Shown here piece by piece: positions 1 to 12,066 of a stretch of DNA of 64,000 nucleotides (position 1 is its first letter; the number at the start of each line of letters is the position of its first letter). The stretch comes from Metaphire vulgaris (Eukaryota > Annelida > Clitellata > Crassiclitellata > Megascolecidae), in assembly GCA_018105865.1 (NCBI GenBank), contig CM030837.1:4731475-4795474 (forward strand). Reading direction: 5' to 3'. The translations under genes and the position numbers were made by a program. The notes under the pieces are model-generated. The model ran no database searches and had not been told where the DNA came from. It saw only the letters and a program-made list of their open reading frames with translations.

Positions 1-1318
1 ACATTTGAATGTCGTCTGCATTCTTATTTGAAATTGAAATTTGACAGCCGAGTTGAGCGGTTAATTATTGGTGTTACAGTGTTATCTTCATTGGTATTCT
101 TATTTGTTGTTATTTTGCTCCTAATTTAAAATCTCGCCATCTCTATCTTCCTTGCACAGTCATTATGGAGCTGTTGCCTATTAGTAGCCTTTTCTAGTCA
201 CTGAAATCATGTCCACTTTGCTTTTTTGAATGACACTGCAGTGTTTCTGAGTTTCTGAGATTTTTCTTTATAAATTATTACCTTGATTGGTTCTGTTGAG
301 GAAGAAGTTCTGTCTGCATTGTTCAGTGTAACAGTTGGCCTTTTGAAATGTTTTCATTTTAATTAAATGTGTATGTGGAGGTGTTTTGATTTCTGCTTAA
401 ATAAATTCCACTCTTGGTGTCTTTTTCTTTGCCAGTTATCTGGAAGAGATTTTGAAAATTGTGTCGCTTTTTCTGCAACTTATTTTGCTGTGTTTCAGTT
501 TTAATGTTAAACCTGTATATGATATCCAATCCAATGCTTTTAAGATGATTAATTATATTAAATTAAAATGAAATGTGAATCAGATTATTAAGAAATATTC
601 TCATTGTTACAGAATAATTTTTTGTTTACTTTACAATTGAGTTGCTTGTGCTGCAAGACCACTGAACCCGTTTTTGAAAGATTTTTGAATCACCAGTAAA
701 TAACTGGTAACCAGTTCCTGTATGGTATAAGCAGATGTGGAATAAATGTCATTTCAGTGGTTTTATTTTTCGTTCTATGTTTTGACGAAGCATTAACATT
801 AGTCTATTAAAATTGGTCCTTTAGATAATAACCTGTACTCAAATATTTCTAAATGAAATTTAAAATTTATGTTCAGGCTGTTTTTTTGTTGGTGACATGT
901 TTTTGTTATAAGATTGTTCAGTCTTTTAACTAATTGATAGTTTCATTGGTTGAAGACAAAAAGTAGAAGGCAAGTAATGAAAATTGTGTTCTGACTGTGA
1001 ATTATGATCAGGGGGAAGATTTGTAGCACGTTTCAGTTTTGTTTGGACAAGTTATAGTACAAGTTTGTGTTTGATTGTGTGTGATTTCAATGTATATGTG
1101 CTTATTTCTAATAAATTTTGTGTTCTCTGTACTGAAAGCGGAACTTTTAATCGTTATTTGTGTGTAAATGTTTCAGATAATTTTTTGCACATTTGTATTT
1201 AAATTGAAAGAACTCATTTGCATAAATTGTGTTTTTCTGTTTTGCTTTTTTAAAAGCAGCATATATTAATTGGGCCAAAATATGCAATGAAAGCATTTGA
1301 ACGAAAAGATGATATCTT
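1..1318. other. AT-rich non-coding stretch
   Basis: No open frame of coding character is visible on either strand. The sequence is T-rich on the plus strand, with several AATAAA-like words (for example near 1108). It could be a 3' UTR or intron of a plus-strand gene that starts to the left of the window, but nothing here decides that. Confidence 0.4.
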
Positions 1319-1326
1319 AGTATATG

Positions 1327-1509
1327 CAGTGGCGGCTCCACAGGGGGCCCGTGCCCCTCCCCCTATTGAGTCGTTGACTCCCCCCAGTAGTCCCCCTGTT
1401 GGGGCCCTATACTTAATACTACATACCTAACAACAAATGGTTGGCCCCCATGATTAGAAGTTGGCCACCCCAACAACCCCCCACTTGCCAAATCCTGGAA
1501 CCGCCACTG
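1327..1509. mobile_element. hAT-like MITE (CAGTGGCGGCTCC family)
   Basis: The ends are inverted: CAGTGGCGGCTCCAC on the left and the complement of that word on the right. The 8 bp AGTATATG lies at 1319-1326 and again, unchanged, at 1510-1517. CAG...CTG ends with an 8-bp duplication are the hallmark of hAT transposons. There is no coding capacity, so it is a non-autonomous copy. Confidence 0.9.
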
Positions 1510-1517
1510 AGTATATG

Positions 1518-3106
1518 ATGCACTGTTGCGCTCTACGAGCAATCATAATAAGCAGAAATTCTTATCATTCAAACTTTACATAAAATTTATGCCTATTTAG
1601 TTTGAGTTAATAAAAATTTGCCATATTCCACTTTCTTGAAAATACAGTTCTCATAGATTCTGAATTTATTCGACCTTAGAAATAATATTTCATAGACGAA
1701 ATTGCAGTTGCGGTTGTATGATTAGTTTCCACTTTTCTGGAAATTTGATTCGAAATTCATCGAATACTTTTATTAATTTGATATTTCTGCTTAATAGTAA
1801 AAAGATCACGTGTCGTGTCTGTCAAGGTGAAACTTATCTAGCGCGTTGTGTCGAGAGAGTTAATTGACTGGCTGCAACTTCTAGAGAATCTCTCGCTTAG
1901 AATTTGGCTTCTCGCTGTGAGAAATATCATCATTTTGCCAGATTGACTCTATATCGTCTTTCTCCAATGTCTGCAGCGATAATAACTTCGTTCGCACAAA
2001 GTTTTTTTGCAATTCGACCCATGCACCCGCAGCAAACGGCTCTGCCCGGTACCGCACTGATACTTCCGCAAGCACGCTGGTGTACTACTACCACTACTAC
2101 TACTGACGGCGGAAATCAATCTTTGGTTCGGGGGTGGGGGAAGCCCGATATTTTCGCAGCGCAAACATCAAAGGCCGAAATTTTCCAACGTCGGTCACGC
2201 CAGCGGTGGGGGAGAGGGAGGGGGGTAACACGTGCGTTCGCGCGGCACTCGAGTTTCGCCGACGTCCGCAGAATTAATATCGACAATTTACAGACTCGGT
2301 AATAAAACTGTTCGGCCGCGTGTTCGTGAACGATGGTTTTGCCCAGTAAGCGGAGAAGTGCCGAGCCTGGTGTTGGCTTTATATTGGCGTTCGAAGGGTC
2401 CGTCATCTAGACAGTTTCAATCATTCATCGGCGTCTTCAGTTACCCAAGGCTTGGGTTATGGGCGTCGTAAAGAATAAGCTTGTTGGTAACACGGCGGTG
2501 GAATGGACTTTTTAGAATGCGTGTAGCCCGCGGTGCTCAATGGAGCAGTCATCCGGGAGAAGATCGACTCCATAATTATGCACTTTTTTCTTGTAAACTG
2601 ATTTCACTCAAAAAGGCGATATATGCTCCCGCCCCCCTATTCCCAGGGTCGTTTTAAGGCCTTCGTAGGCCCAGGGCACTTTCGTATTTTGTAGGTTCTC
2701 TTCAGCTTAAACTGACAAAACTAAGAAGAACCAACGCAACTCAATTGCTCATCTTTACGCTGTTTTCAGTGACCGTTAAAGACTCAGTGTTTTATCCAGG
2801 CTTGTTAAGGGGGATCCCCCTCCCCCCAACCCCCATCAACTCCCACACTGACAAGTCATTGCTTAGAACTCTAGCTGTCTCTTCCCCTCCTGCCAAGTCA
2901 ATTCCCCCACCCAAGGCCTGTAGTCTGGATCATAAAACACTGGTTAAAGTTACAAGCGTTGTTAAATTTGTATTTGCAATTATTTCTGCCATATTTTTAG
3001 GTGAAGTGCTATATCTGTGTTTTCGATACTTTATTTTCTGACTTTCGCAGGACCCTGAAACTCTCGGACTGCCTACTGTGTCTAATGGACAAGATCGACG
3101 GCCTTG
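1518..3106. other. Non-coding region with a CpG-rich core
   Basis: No recognisable gene. About 2020-2400 is clearly richer in CpG and GC than its surroundings and open in several frames at once, as expected of GC-rich non-coding or promoter DNA. No start site or conserved peptide supports a gene. Confidence 0.35.
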
Positions 3107-3114
3107 CCTATTCC

Positions 3115-3689
3115 CAGTGTTGTTAAGTATATAAGATACATGTATCTAGATATGTATCTTCGATGCAAAAAAGTAAATTGTATCTTGTATCAAGATACAT
3201 TTTCAAAAGTATCTAGTATCGGTATCTTTGATACAAAAATAGTATTTGTATCAATATATTTAAATTAGATACAAGGTACTTTTAAACTCTCAAAAGTGGT
3301 TGACTATAGTGGATATTGGTGATGTGTGGACGTTTCAAATATACTTTAAGGTTTAAACTAAATTAATTTTAGGCCCTGGAGTCATATTAAGATATAGGCC
3401 TATATAATTTGATTAATATGACAACCTCTTTGGTTGTAAATTTGTATTGCATCTATGACTATTTTTCTCCATACTAGGTTCATTTTGAAATAAACTCTTC
3501 TTGGATATTTGTTATCAATACTAACGTCTAAATAAAGTATCTTAAAAAGTATCTTGTATCAAGATACTTTCTATTTGTATTTGTATCTTGATACTTTTCT
3601 ATCATGTATCTAGTATCAGTATCTTTGATAAATTTCCTCACATGTATCTGTATCTAAGATACATTTGAAAAGTATCTTTAACAGCACTG
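3115..3689. mobile_element. Non-autonomous hAT-like element built of GTATCT/AGATAC words
   Basis: Ends are CAGTGTTGTTAA and, inverted, TTAACAGCACTG. The 8-bp target duplication CCTATTCC is perfect (3107-3114 and 3690-3697). The interior repeats short words such as TATCTTGATAC and GTATCTAGTATC in both orientations, mostly near the two ends, with about 200 bp of unique AT-rich sequence between them. No transposase remains. Confidence 0.85.
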
Positions 3690-3761
3690 CCTATTCCAGG
3701 GCCATGGCTGCATCACCGATAGCACCATAGCTGTGTGTGCGGTTGCGTCACCGGGAATTTA

Positions 3762-3930
3762 GGGGCTGTCCATTAATTACGTTAACAAAATAGGGAAGAG
3801 GTTCGAAAAAGTTTTACAGTTGTTGTCAGAGGGAGAGGTCAAAAGAAGTTGACGTCAGCAATTTCATTTTTACAAATATTCAAAATTTAAAGAAAATTTC
3901 ATGGAATAGATCCTACTATTAATTTTATTG
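3762..3930 (+). mobile_element. Harbinger-like MITE fragment (GGGGCTGTCCATTAATTACG)
   Basis: It starts with the same terminal word as the full element at 12911-13374 and is followed by the same internal text (AAAATAGGG, TTGACAGTTGTTG-like). The preceding bases TTA fit the TNA target of PIF/Harbinger. The far end is not seen before the piggyBac insertion at 3999, so the copy is truncated. Confidence 0.6.
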
Positions 3931-4306
3931 CAACCATGTAGATTCAAATGCGGGTTATGGCGATCGCACAATATCGAATAGTTACGTCAAAACCCTATTT
4001 AACCCATTAGTGCCTGAATTTTTGTTTTTCATTCAAATTTTGAAAACTGTTTCCATTTGTCATTACTAGGAGCTTACCATCTTTGTTATTTGAAAAAAAT
4101 GTCACAGAGCAGTAATATTTGCATCTTTACAGGTGTCCCATTTAATGGGACGCTAGGCACGAAAGGCAACGGGTAAACAAACATTCTATTTTAGCTCATC
4201 ATAGCAGTAGAACTTCATATATGATTTATAAAAACAGTATATATAGGTAAGATAACTCATTGAAGTGTATTGTTCAAGGCTTCTAGCCTATTAGAATCAT
4301 AAAAAG

Positions 4307-6600
4307 TTACTGTGATGCATGAAATTCAGTAAAACAGTTATTTATGTGCAGTCCAACGTTGCATTTGGTGCACTGTTTTTTTACTTTAAGTCCACAAACA
4401 GCACAACGACGCTGTGTGCTGATAGCTTCAATGTAATGCCTGATTCCATCAGTCCGAATCTCAATTGGCACTCTGACATGATGCTTCTTGGGGCGACCCA
4501 TAGGACGGCCAATGGAAGGTCTATCGAGCACGTAGCGCCGGTAGTAAACGTTACACACATAACGCCTGAAATCGAGCTGATCCATTGGCCTGTGACTTGC
4601 TGCTCTATCAAAGACACAACGTTATTCACATAAATTGTAGAAGAATGTAACAACTTACTAAAGACTGCATTAAATAATGTCAGAATAAATAGGTCAAGTT
4701 AACATAAGAGACCGAAACTAGATAAATGAAATAACAAAAGACTGAAAGGCACAAACGAGGAATAACAAAAGTAAAATCCTGAAATAATATCCAATCAAAG
4801 TATACATGTGACAAATAAAAACAATGCATACCTGTCAACCTGTAGATGAGCCAGGCATTCTGCATCGCCACATCAACCATATAGGCAAACAGTGGCCACC
4901 ACCACTTCCGTGATCTAATAGATATTCGATATGTAGCAATGTTCTGGTCCATGCGGTCTACTCCGCCCATGTTCTTGTTGTACTGGCCAATAAGGTAAGG
5001 CTGAGGAATTTCAATGCGCCTTTTCTCAGCAGTTGACCAACGTTTAGCTGAACCAGCTGGCTCCATGCCATGACAATTCGAGGCAAGTGTGACTACACTG
5101 TTGTCATTCCATCGTGCGACCAGGATGTTTGATGTGGTGTCCAATCTGTAGTCACTTGTGCCACGGACAGTCTTCTTCATTTTGTCCACTTCCAAGACAG
5201 GACAGTTATCGATTCTATTGGCACGCACTGTGCCTGTGGCTTGCATTCCAATAGTGTCAAGATGTTGCAGCAGACGGAGGCTTGTAAAGAAGTTGTCAAA
5301 GTACAATACATATTTATCAGGTGGAAGAGAGCTGGCCAAATTGACCACAACAGAGCCACCAAGACCCAGTTCAGCAGTGGTTACCCCAGCTCCCTGGTAT
5401 GGCTCCAGTTGCACGCAATAGCCTATAGGTGTGTTGATAGACCACACCTTGTAGCCGAACCGTATGGGCTTGCCGCGAATGAACTGTTTCGCTGAATGCC
5501 TACCGTAATATGGCACCATTGACTCATCAACGGACAGGTTTCGCTGCCGTGGAAATGCCTTCACGAACCTTGCATTGAGTGCAGTGAACAGTGGTCTTAC
5601 TTTAGCCATTCTATCATTGGGAGGCAGATTATCATTGTCGGCAACATGTATATTTGACATAAGTTCCTCAAATCTGTTTCTAGTCATGGCATTGGTTATT
5701 GCTGCATTATTGACGTCATTTGTTGGGTCCCAGTAGAGTTTTCGTCTAGGAAGTGGTGCATACCCACTTGTGAATAAAATGGCAAGAAAAATTCGCATTT
5801 CTCCTGCTGCTGTAAGAAATGAATGTTTTCCCTTCTGAAGTGCATATTTGTTTGAATTCTCAACCACAAGCTGAATCACCTCATCATCAAAGAATTTTTC
5901 AAACAAAGCAGTAGGTGTGCAATCGGTGGTAGCATACTGACAGCCGTCGTCATTTTCCAAAGCTGTACAGCTTTTAGGTAAATCCTTCTTCTTCCATTGG
6001 CGGACCTGTTTGGCACTTTTTGACTTCTTCGCAACTACTTGTGGTGTAGAAATTTGTGACCCACGACGACGCAATCTGTTACTTGCAGCAGCAGAACTTG
6101 AAGTCGAGCTGACATGTATTGCCGGCACACCAGTTGGAGTTGTAGGACAACTTACAATTGAAGAATTTGCCTGAACTGGCCCACAACGCTTTGATCTGGT
6201 AACAGAGCTTGTGGCTGAGCTGACCGGAGTTGAGGGAGCACTGGCCGTTATTGTCGAGAAAAACTGCACTTTGTTTCAATGATGGAACTGATACCAAAGC
6301 TGCAGGAGTTGGTGTTCCCAGAGGTGAAACATTGTCATCATCGCTAACACATGAATGGCCAATCCTGACCTCATCCTGATCATCACCCCTATAAATCGTT
6401 ACCTCTGCCTCTGCTTCTAGCTGACGTCGAGTAAAATTATTCATATCAACGGCGTCTTCAGCACCGCTATCCTCGTCACTACAGTTGGGATCTGAAGGGG
6501 GCAAGAGAAACACGTTCGCCCTCAAGTAGTTAGGATCATTTTCCAGTGCATCCAATATTGCATGAACCTCACTTGCTCTAAATCGTTTTTTATGTTCCAT
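4307..6600 (-). CDS. piggyBac transposase (three parts, one frameshift)
   Basis: Cut-and-paste transposase of the PGBD/DDE_Tnp_1_7 family. Proposed start is ATG at 6600-6598 (MEHKKRFRASEV), giving an acidic N-terminal region. The reading frame then shifts by one base at a run of five Ts near 6258 into the long frame that runs to about 4832. A true 4-T run would fuse the two frames, so this is either a disabling insertion or a sequencing error. The three catalytic aspartates are present: VDESM (5528), YFDNF (5297) and GGVDRMD (4958). A donor AG/GTATGC at 4832/4831 and an acceptor ending at 4603 remove a 229-bp intron in correct phase. The last exon (4602-4307) gives the usual RPMDQLDFRRYV segment and a terminal Cys-rich zinc-binding module (CAVC, CTKC, then H and C). 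The enzyme core looks intact; only the N-terminal frameshift argues for loss of function. Confidence 0.85.
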
Positions 6601-6656
6601 CCTGTACAAGAAATTAGCAACAGAGAAAATAAAAAAGCACTGACCCGAACCCGAAT

Positions 6657-7075
6657 CAGTGGCGGCTCCAGGATTTCGTAAATGGAGGGGACGTTGGGGT
6701 GGCAACTGGTAAGCGGCTAATAATTGGTCATAGATGGGGGCCAATAATTGGTCATAGACCAGCACATACAGAAAAACGTGCACTAGAGTGTGGGGACACT
6801 GGGTTGCCAGACATTCAATAGGGGGCACGTAGCGGTTCTATTTTGAAGCCACCCAGTGGCGGCTCCACCGGGGGGGGCCAGGGGGGTCCCGTGCCCCCCT
6901 ATTCACTGCCTGCCCCCCCAGTGGCCCCCCAGTTGGGACCCTATACTTAATGCTACATACATTAAACAACAAATGGTTGGCCCCCCATGACTAGAAGTTG
7001 CCCCCAACGGCCCCCACTTGCCAAATCCTAGAGCCGCCACTGAAGCCACCGGGGCCCCAAATAGAACCGCCACTG
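6657..7075. mobile_element. Outer hAT-like MITE nested in the piggyBac element
   Basis: Ends CAGTGGCGGCTCCAG and, inverted, AACCGCCACTG frame a 419-bp segment interrupted by another MITE of the same superfamily (6854-7042). The flanks ACCCGAAT and AGCCAAAC agree at 5 of 8 bases, a decayed duplication, so the boundary is less certain than the inner one. Confidence 0.6.
6854..7042. mobile_element. Inner hAT-like MITE
   Basis: CAGTGGCGGCTCCAC and its inverted copy bound 189 bp. The target duplication AAGCCACC is perfect at 6846-6853 and 7043-7050, inside the older MITE. Confidence 0.9.
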
Positions 7076-7595
7076 AGCCAAACCTAGACTTTACACCGTT
7101 GTGCATTATAAAGCGTCTAAATGGGAAACATTTAAAAATCTTGATTACACCACCAACACAAATCGCAGCTGAAAACACTGGGAAAAACCCGTTACCGTTT
7201 GTGCCTAGCGTCCCATATAATGGGACATCGATATCATAGCATTTTTAAATACAACCACACATTGTACAAAGTTGTGATTTACAAATAACTGCAGTGCACA
7301 AACTTACTTTAATGAACTCGGTGCTGAAAATTCTGTTTTAATTCAAAAAATAACGATTTCGAATTAAATTGTTATGCATAAAAGAAATATTGGTGAATGG
7401 CCAGATTTCTATGGAAACGGTCTCTAACTACGCACAAACTCTATAAACTTTTTAGTACTAGTAGCCCAATTATATGAACTGATGTGTATAGACATGGATG
7501 CAACAAATAATTAAACATAATTGTATAAATTTAATTTTTTGTATATTTATAAAGTGGTGTCCCATTTTATGGGACGCTAGCCACTAATGGGTTAA

Positions 7596-7957
7596 ATCAT
7601 AACACGTGACAAAACCGGACTAGGAAATTCGTCTACAGCGAGACAACGGCCAAACATGCATGTACAGTAAAATAAATAGCATCTAAGAAGCGTACGTTGT
7701 GCAGTTTTATGGCCTATTCGTCTTTCCGAAAGCGAATCGTCGTATCTCGTCTGTGCTTGATTCAATTGGACAGAATCAATAGAACGTCGTAGATTTCCTC
7801 CGATCCGTCCCCTCCTCAGTTCGTCCCCCTCTCTCCCCACCCCGGAAGCACATCCCATTCCCAGGGACGAGTTGCCTTGAATCGGTCTCGCCCCGGGGCT
7901 CGGCCGCTGGAGACCGGAAGACTGGGGACTGATGGGGAGGGAAGCGCTTCCCTTCCC

Positions 7958-8035
<78 letters not shown>

Positions 8036-8489
8036 AGAGCAGCGCCGGCGCGCGGCCATTTGTATTCGTCGAAGCGATGCCCGAGGGGAAAATTTGCCAT
8101 CCTCGACGCAAAATCGTTACTCCACTCCCTGTCTCTTCCCTCTGATGATACCCTTCTCTACCTGTCGGTGGCTTTAATGTTAATGTCCGCTATACGACGT
8201 GCGCTGGGGCTACAGCAGGGAGTGCTATAGACGGTTACAGGAAGCGATAGGCTCGGACCCATAAGCCGCATATATGTTTAATTCAATCACTCAAGTTCCG
8301 GAAAATTAGAATAGGTTTTGGAAACGTCGAAGGAGAAGGGAAGATAGTCTCTTTCCAACGAGTAAGAATACGAGAAGAAACAGCAAATGTAGACCCACTT
8401 TGCTCTGCTCTGCATTTGGCCATTTGGACAAATGTTTATGGCAACTAACTACAGTAGCAGACTAGCAGTCCACCTCTCCCATTAGTGTA
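7596..8489. other. Non-coding, CpG-rich with a long (TC)n run
   Basis: No gene recognised. 7790-8120 is CpG-rich and contains a pure TC dinucleotide run at about 7961-8031. Long frames here are arginine/glutamate or serine/leucine runs read from the repeat and are not taken as genes. Confidence 0.5.
7961..8031. repeat. (TC)n microsatellite
   Basis: About 35 uninterrupted TC units. Confidence 0.97.
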
Positions 8490-8497
8490 GTTAGTGT

Positions 8498-8746
8498 CAG
8501 TGACGTAGCCAGGATTTTCGGAAGGGGAGCTTTGGTTTTTGGTTTCGACACTTGAGCGTGACCAACTTCGAAAAAATCTTATCTTGACAAGCAAAAAGGT
8601 CGTCACCTCTTACACAGTGTTACATTCAATACCCAAGTAGCCAAAGGGGAGTTGACACCCAAAATCGCGTCCCAAAAAACATAGAAACTCATTTTTTAAA
8701 ATTTCGCCAGCCAATGGCGTTTTTACCTCCCTTAGCTACGCCACTG
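8498..8746. mobile_element. hAT-like MITE (CAGTGACGTAGCC)
   Basis: Perfect 8-bp target duplication GTTAGTGT at 8490-8497 and 8747-8754; ends CAGTGACGTAGCC and, inverted, GCTACGCCACTG. It carries one copy of the shared internal motif TGACAAGCAAAAAGGTCGTC at about 8585. Confidence 0.92.
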
Positions 8747-8967
8747 GTTAGTGTTATCGTTGTATAAAAGGCATTTACTGTAATATTCTCTTGCGATGAC
8801 TCTCTTAAGGCGTTCTAGGAAATTGTCTTTCACACATGCGCCTAGTCGCCCTCTAGTAAGTGTGGGAGAATCCCCAATAATCCCAAATTTTGTCCAGCCT
8901 ACAGTGAGCGTGAGAGAGCCAGTTTAAAAATCTAGAAGCAATCATGATCATCATCATGATCATCATC

Positions 8968-8980
8968 ATTATTGTTATTG

Positions 8981-9035
<55 letters not shown>

Positions 9036-9175
9036 TACTACTACTATTACTATTGTTGTTATTATATTATTTTTGTTATTAAGGAAGTAAAATTTCGTGA
9101 ATTTATATAGCGCTTTTGTAGTAGTACAGTAGTAGCTGATTATTCTCGTGCGCTTAGTCTTTCTTGAAATAGCCA

Positions 9176-9246
<71 letters not shown>
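8968..9246. repeat. (ATT)n arrays flanking a conserved GCGCTATA-type tail
   Basis: Two ATT arrays (about 8968-9071 and 9176-9246) bracket a segment with ATATAGCGCTTTTG and GTGCGCTTAGTCTTTCTTGAAATAGC. The same text recurs at 19490-19580 and, inverted, at 32735-32815, where it lies downstream of LINE-coding remnants. It is best read as a retrotransposon 3' tail followed by simple repeat. Confidence 0.6.
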
Positions 9247-9635
9247 GGCCTATGTTTAGGCCTATAGCTACGTCCTCTTCGCAGTCATCCGATATTAAGT
9301 CGACTGACCGATTGTAAGCTACGCTAAAAGGTTATCTCGCTGTCCGTCTCCTCCCGTTGGCCGTCCCCCTCTAAGCGCTCTCGATCGCAGCCGCGAAAAC
9401 AATCGAGATGGACGCGCCGACAAAGTGGCGTCGTCTCCGTCGGTCAATATTGCTTCAGGCGCGCGCTGACTTTCCCTCTCTCTCTACGAAGGCCATCGTC
9501 ATCTCTCGACCTATATGGGAAAATTAATATGACACCGGGTGATTCGGCTTACGATGACCATCGCCCGCTGTTAAGATACAGAAGCCCTCGATCATCGATG
9601 GTCAATGACGCTTCAATGACATTTCGGAGCATTAC
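9247..9635. other. Non-coding, CpG-rich
   Basis: GC- and CpG-rich at 9330-9480 with no convincing reading frame; nothing recognised. Confidence 0.4.
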
Positions 9636-9644
9636 GACAGACAT

Positions 9645-9707
<63 letters not shown>

Positions 9708-9785
9708 TACAGACAGACAGACAGACAGACCGACAGACAGACAGACAGACAGACCGACAGACCGACAGACAGACAGACAGACAGA
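9636..9785. repeat. (ACAG)n microsatellite
   Basis: About 37 ACAG units with occasional CCGA and CATA variants. It reads as long Thr/Asp/Arg/Gln or Cys/Leu/Ser/Val frames that are not genes. Confidence 0.97.
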
Positions 9786-10130
9786 GCTGTGAGCTTTACA
9801 ACATTTAAAATTGGTGTCTTTCTCTTAACGGATAAATGTTGACTCCTCTTTTTAAATTTGAGATTGATATATCTCTGACAAGCATGTCTCAAGACGGGAA
9901 GAGACAAATAGTGTAAATGTCAGAAAAATTTTCTGGAAAACCAACAACATCAGCGTGAAAAACGAACGAAGTCTAATGTAATGTAGGCCTATGGCACGGA
10001 TTGTAGCATCATAATATGGATGTGAAGGCTGGACGACCATCAGAAAGAAAATCAGACAAAGATGAGATGAATTCGAACTGCTTTCTCTTAGATATTTCAG
10101 TTTGTAGATGATACAAAACCACTTAAAATC

Positions 10131-10180
<50 letters not shown>
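10131..10180. repeat. (ATT)n microsatellite
   Basis: About 16 ATT units. The flanks (9786-10130 and 10181-10330) show no gene. Confidence 0.95.
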
Positions 10181-10339
10181 CGAAAAACTAGCCGTATAAG
10201 ACTCAACACTGGACATTGAAAATTGACACCCCCGCGATGTTGGGACCCCCCCGAACGCAAATTCCTGGGGAAAAGTCTGTATACAGGCAACCACAGAAGT
10301 CACACTCGATCCTGTCTCTCAAATATTTAGTATAATTAT

Positions 10340-10600
10340 ACTCATTCTTTCTAGGATTGCCACCTTTCGGGATCTATGATTCCTTAGGTAATCCTTATTT
10401 TCACATAGTGTCACTAAGAATTTATGCAATTGTTGCTTCTTTTCATTTTATTTTTTGGTACTTAGTATAAGTTAGCTAAAATCAATTTTAAAAAAAACTT
10501 TTGCATTAAATATACTAGGTATGTATCCTGACATATTACTATCTGTATCATTTGTGTATGTATTGTGAAAATAAAAGACCATTTGATTTGATTTGAAATA
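10340..10600 (+). mobile_element. Probable LINE 3' end
   Basis: An AT-rich segment ends in AATAAAAGACC followed by three TTTGA-type repeats (about 10570-10598). Such an ending is common at non-LTR retrotransposon 3' termini. No coding part is visible, so the call rests on the tail alone. Confidence 0.4.
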
Positions 10601-10942
10601 AATCGCTTCCTGCGATCGCTTATCCTCTCTTCTTCATCTCACTTCACATTAAATTTGATCATCATCATCTTCTTCATCATCATCATCATCATCATCATCG
10701 CGTGTATGAACAATAGAATAGAGCAGCGGTCACATTCACTGTAAGAGGCTCTCGTCGGAAGGCTCGTTAGAAGACGAACACGATAGGGGGGAAGATTAGG
10801 TACACGGAGGTCGAGTCAAAACCGATAGAGAAAAATGACGCTTCTCCGGCCTCCCCAAGGATGCTCACATAGCCTACTATAGCGTGATTTAAAGTGGCTT
10901 AGGAGGCATTAGGGGCCTACTGCCTGCGTGAAAGCCACTAGA

Positions 10943-11012
10943 GGGCGCTAACGGGGCTTGAACCTCGCTCAGTCAGCCTACCGCTCCGGCGCGTAACCCA
11001 CTCTGCCATCAT
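10943..11012 (-). repeat. tRNA-like pol III head (SINE or decayed tRNA)
   Basis: On the minus strand an A box TGGCAGAGTGG (11008-10998) and a B box GGTTCAAGCC (10964-10955) match the tRNA promoter consensus and are spaced about 44 nt apart, as in Ser/Leu-type tRNAs. I could not fold a full acceptor stem, so it is called tRNA-derived rather than a working tRNA gene. No 3' SINE tail was recognised. Confidence 0.55.
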
Positions 11013-11278
11013 AAGAGAAACTCACGATATTTTCTCGTATCTGCCGTTGACGATGTTGATTTGGCGTAGGCCTATTGACCCTCGTATATCAACTAGGCCT
11101 TCATTTATCAATGCGTTACAACCAAAGAGTCGTTTATCATGTTAACATTGTTAGCTCGAACCCGTAAATGTCGAAACTTATTCACGTTGACTTCAAATTT
11201 CGAAACGACTTCGGCTCCGCAATCAATCGATAATCGTTACTATCGGCGTAAACTTGGATGAAAAAGTGGGCACCCAAC

Positions 11279-11463
11279 CAGTGTTTATTCTAGGCCTTCT
11301 CTGGGAGGGAGGAATTCCCCCTCCCCGCAAGTTTTAAAAATCTCCCTCTCATCAAATTTTTTTTATATGTTGCATGTTGGTGGAAATCCCCCCCCCCCCA
11401 AAGTGTGAGGACAGGAGGAGGCTTTTATTTTTTTGGATGTCAAGGTGGCTAGAATAAACACTA
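11279..11463. mobile_element. MITE with 9-bp target duplication (CAGTGTTTATTCTAG family), copy 1
   Basis: Ends CAGTGTTTATTCTAGG and, inverted, GGCTAGAATAAACACT. GCACCCAAC (9 bp) flanks it on both sides (11270-11278 and 11464-11472). The interior is rich in short C and G runs. It lies just after a repeat starting GGCGTAAACTTGGATG (11244) that recurs at 51158. Confidence 0.85.
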
Positions 11464-11479
11464 GCACCCAACCCCTCTC

Positions 11480-11980
11480 CGGATTAATAATAAATAATCT
11501 TTATTCGTGACAAGCACAGCATCAAAAAGAGTAGTACACAACCAAAGATAAGATAACACAAATCAACAATCAATAATTTGGCTGATACAAACTCTTATAC
11601 ACTGTATATCATTATACATCATTATTGAACAAAAAGAACGACTCTGAAGCAGAAGCAGATTTAGAATTGTGGGGCGTGACCAGGCATAGAGTGGGGAAAA
11701 ACCACCGAATTGGTCAGAACTGACCAGGGTCTGTCGGTCAGTGGCCTGCACTTGCAGCGAACGCGATGTCCACGGTTCGGTCGACGTACTTGCATGTAAT
11801 TGTGCACTACTCTGAATTGAAGGAATGACATCTCAGAGTGCCGAGTGTTTGCCTGTTTTGCGGTTGTAGTTAATTGGATACACGAACCGCAAAAAGGCGC
11901 TCGTGATGTTTGGATTATTGAATTGCGTTCGATTCTGTCCTTAACTGTATACGCCACTTGAAAATTCTGCGATTGCGTAA
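11480..11980. other. Non-coding; possible minus-strand LINE 3' end
   Basis: AATAATAAATAATCTTTATT at 11486-11506 reads, on the minus strand, like the AATAAAGATTATTTATT ending of some LINEs. The rest up to the microsatellites has no recognised gene; a 98-codon minus frame (11957-11661) has no family resemblance that I can see. Confidence 0.35.
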
Positions 11981-11981
11981 G

Positions 11982-11982
<1 letters not shown>

Positions 11983-12066
<84 letters not shown>

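Larger units (their letters stand above)
4003..7591 (-). mobile_element. piggyBac transposon, near-complete
   Basis: The element is bounded by TTAA at 3999-4002 and 7592-7595, the piggyBac target duplication. Its ends are CCCATTAGTGCCTG and, inverted, a word beginning CCCATTAGTGGCTAG. A subterminal palindrome, GTCCCATTWWATGGGACGCTAG followed by SCAC, occurs at about 4135-4161, inverted at about 7203-7230, and at about 7556-7585. The minus strand carries one transposase gene. The region between the transposase start and the right end holds a MITE nested in another MITE. At about 3.6 kb with both ends and the gene present, this is the nearest to an autonomous element in the window. Confidence 0.9.

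Noticed and set aside
7592..8230. Arg/Glu and Ser/Leu frames of 81-155 codons
   Set aside because: They are read through the pure (TC)n run; all frames are open there.
9636..9785. CRISPR-like or coding repeat array
   Set aside because: Four-base unit without spacers; a simple microsatellite in a eukaryotic genome.
10943..11012. Functional Ser/Leu tRNA gene
   Set aside because: A and B boxes match, but an acceptor stem could not be paired.
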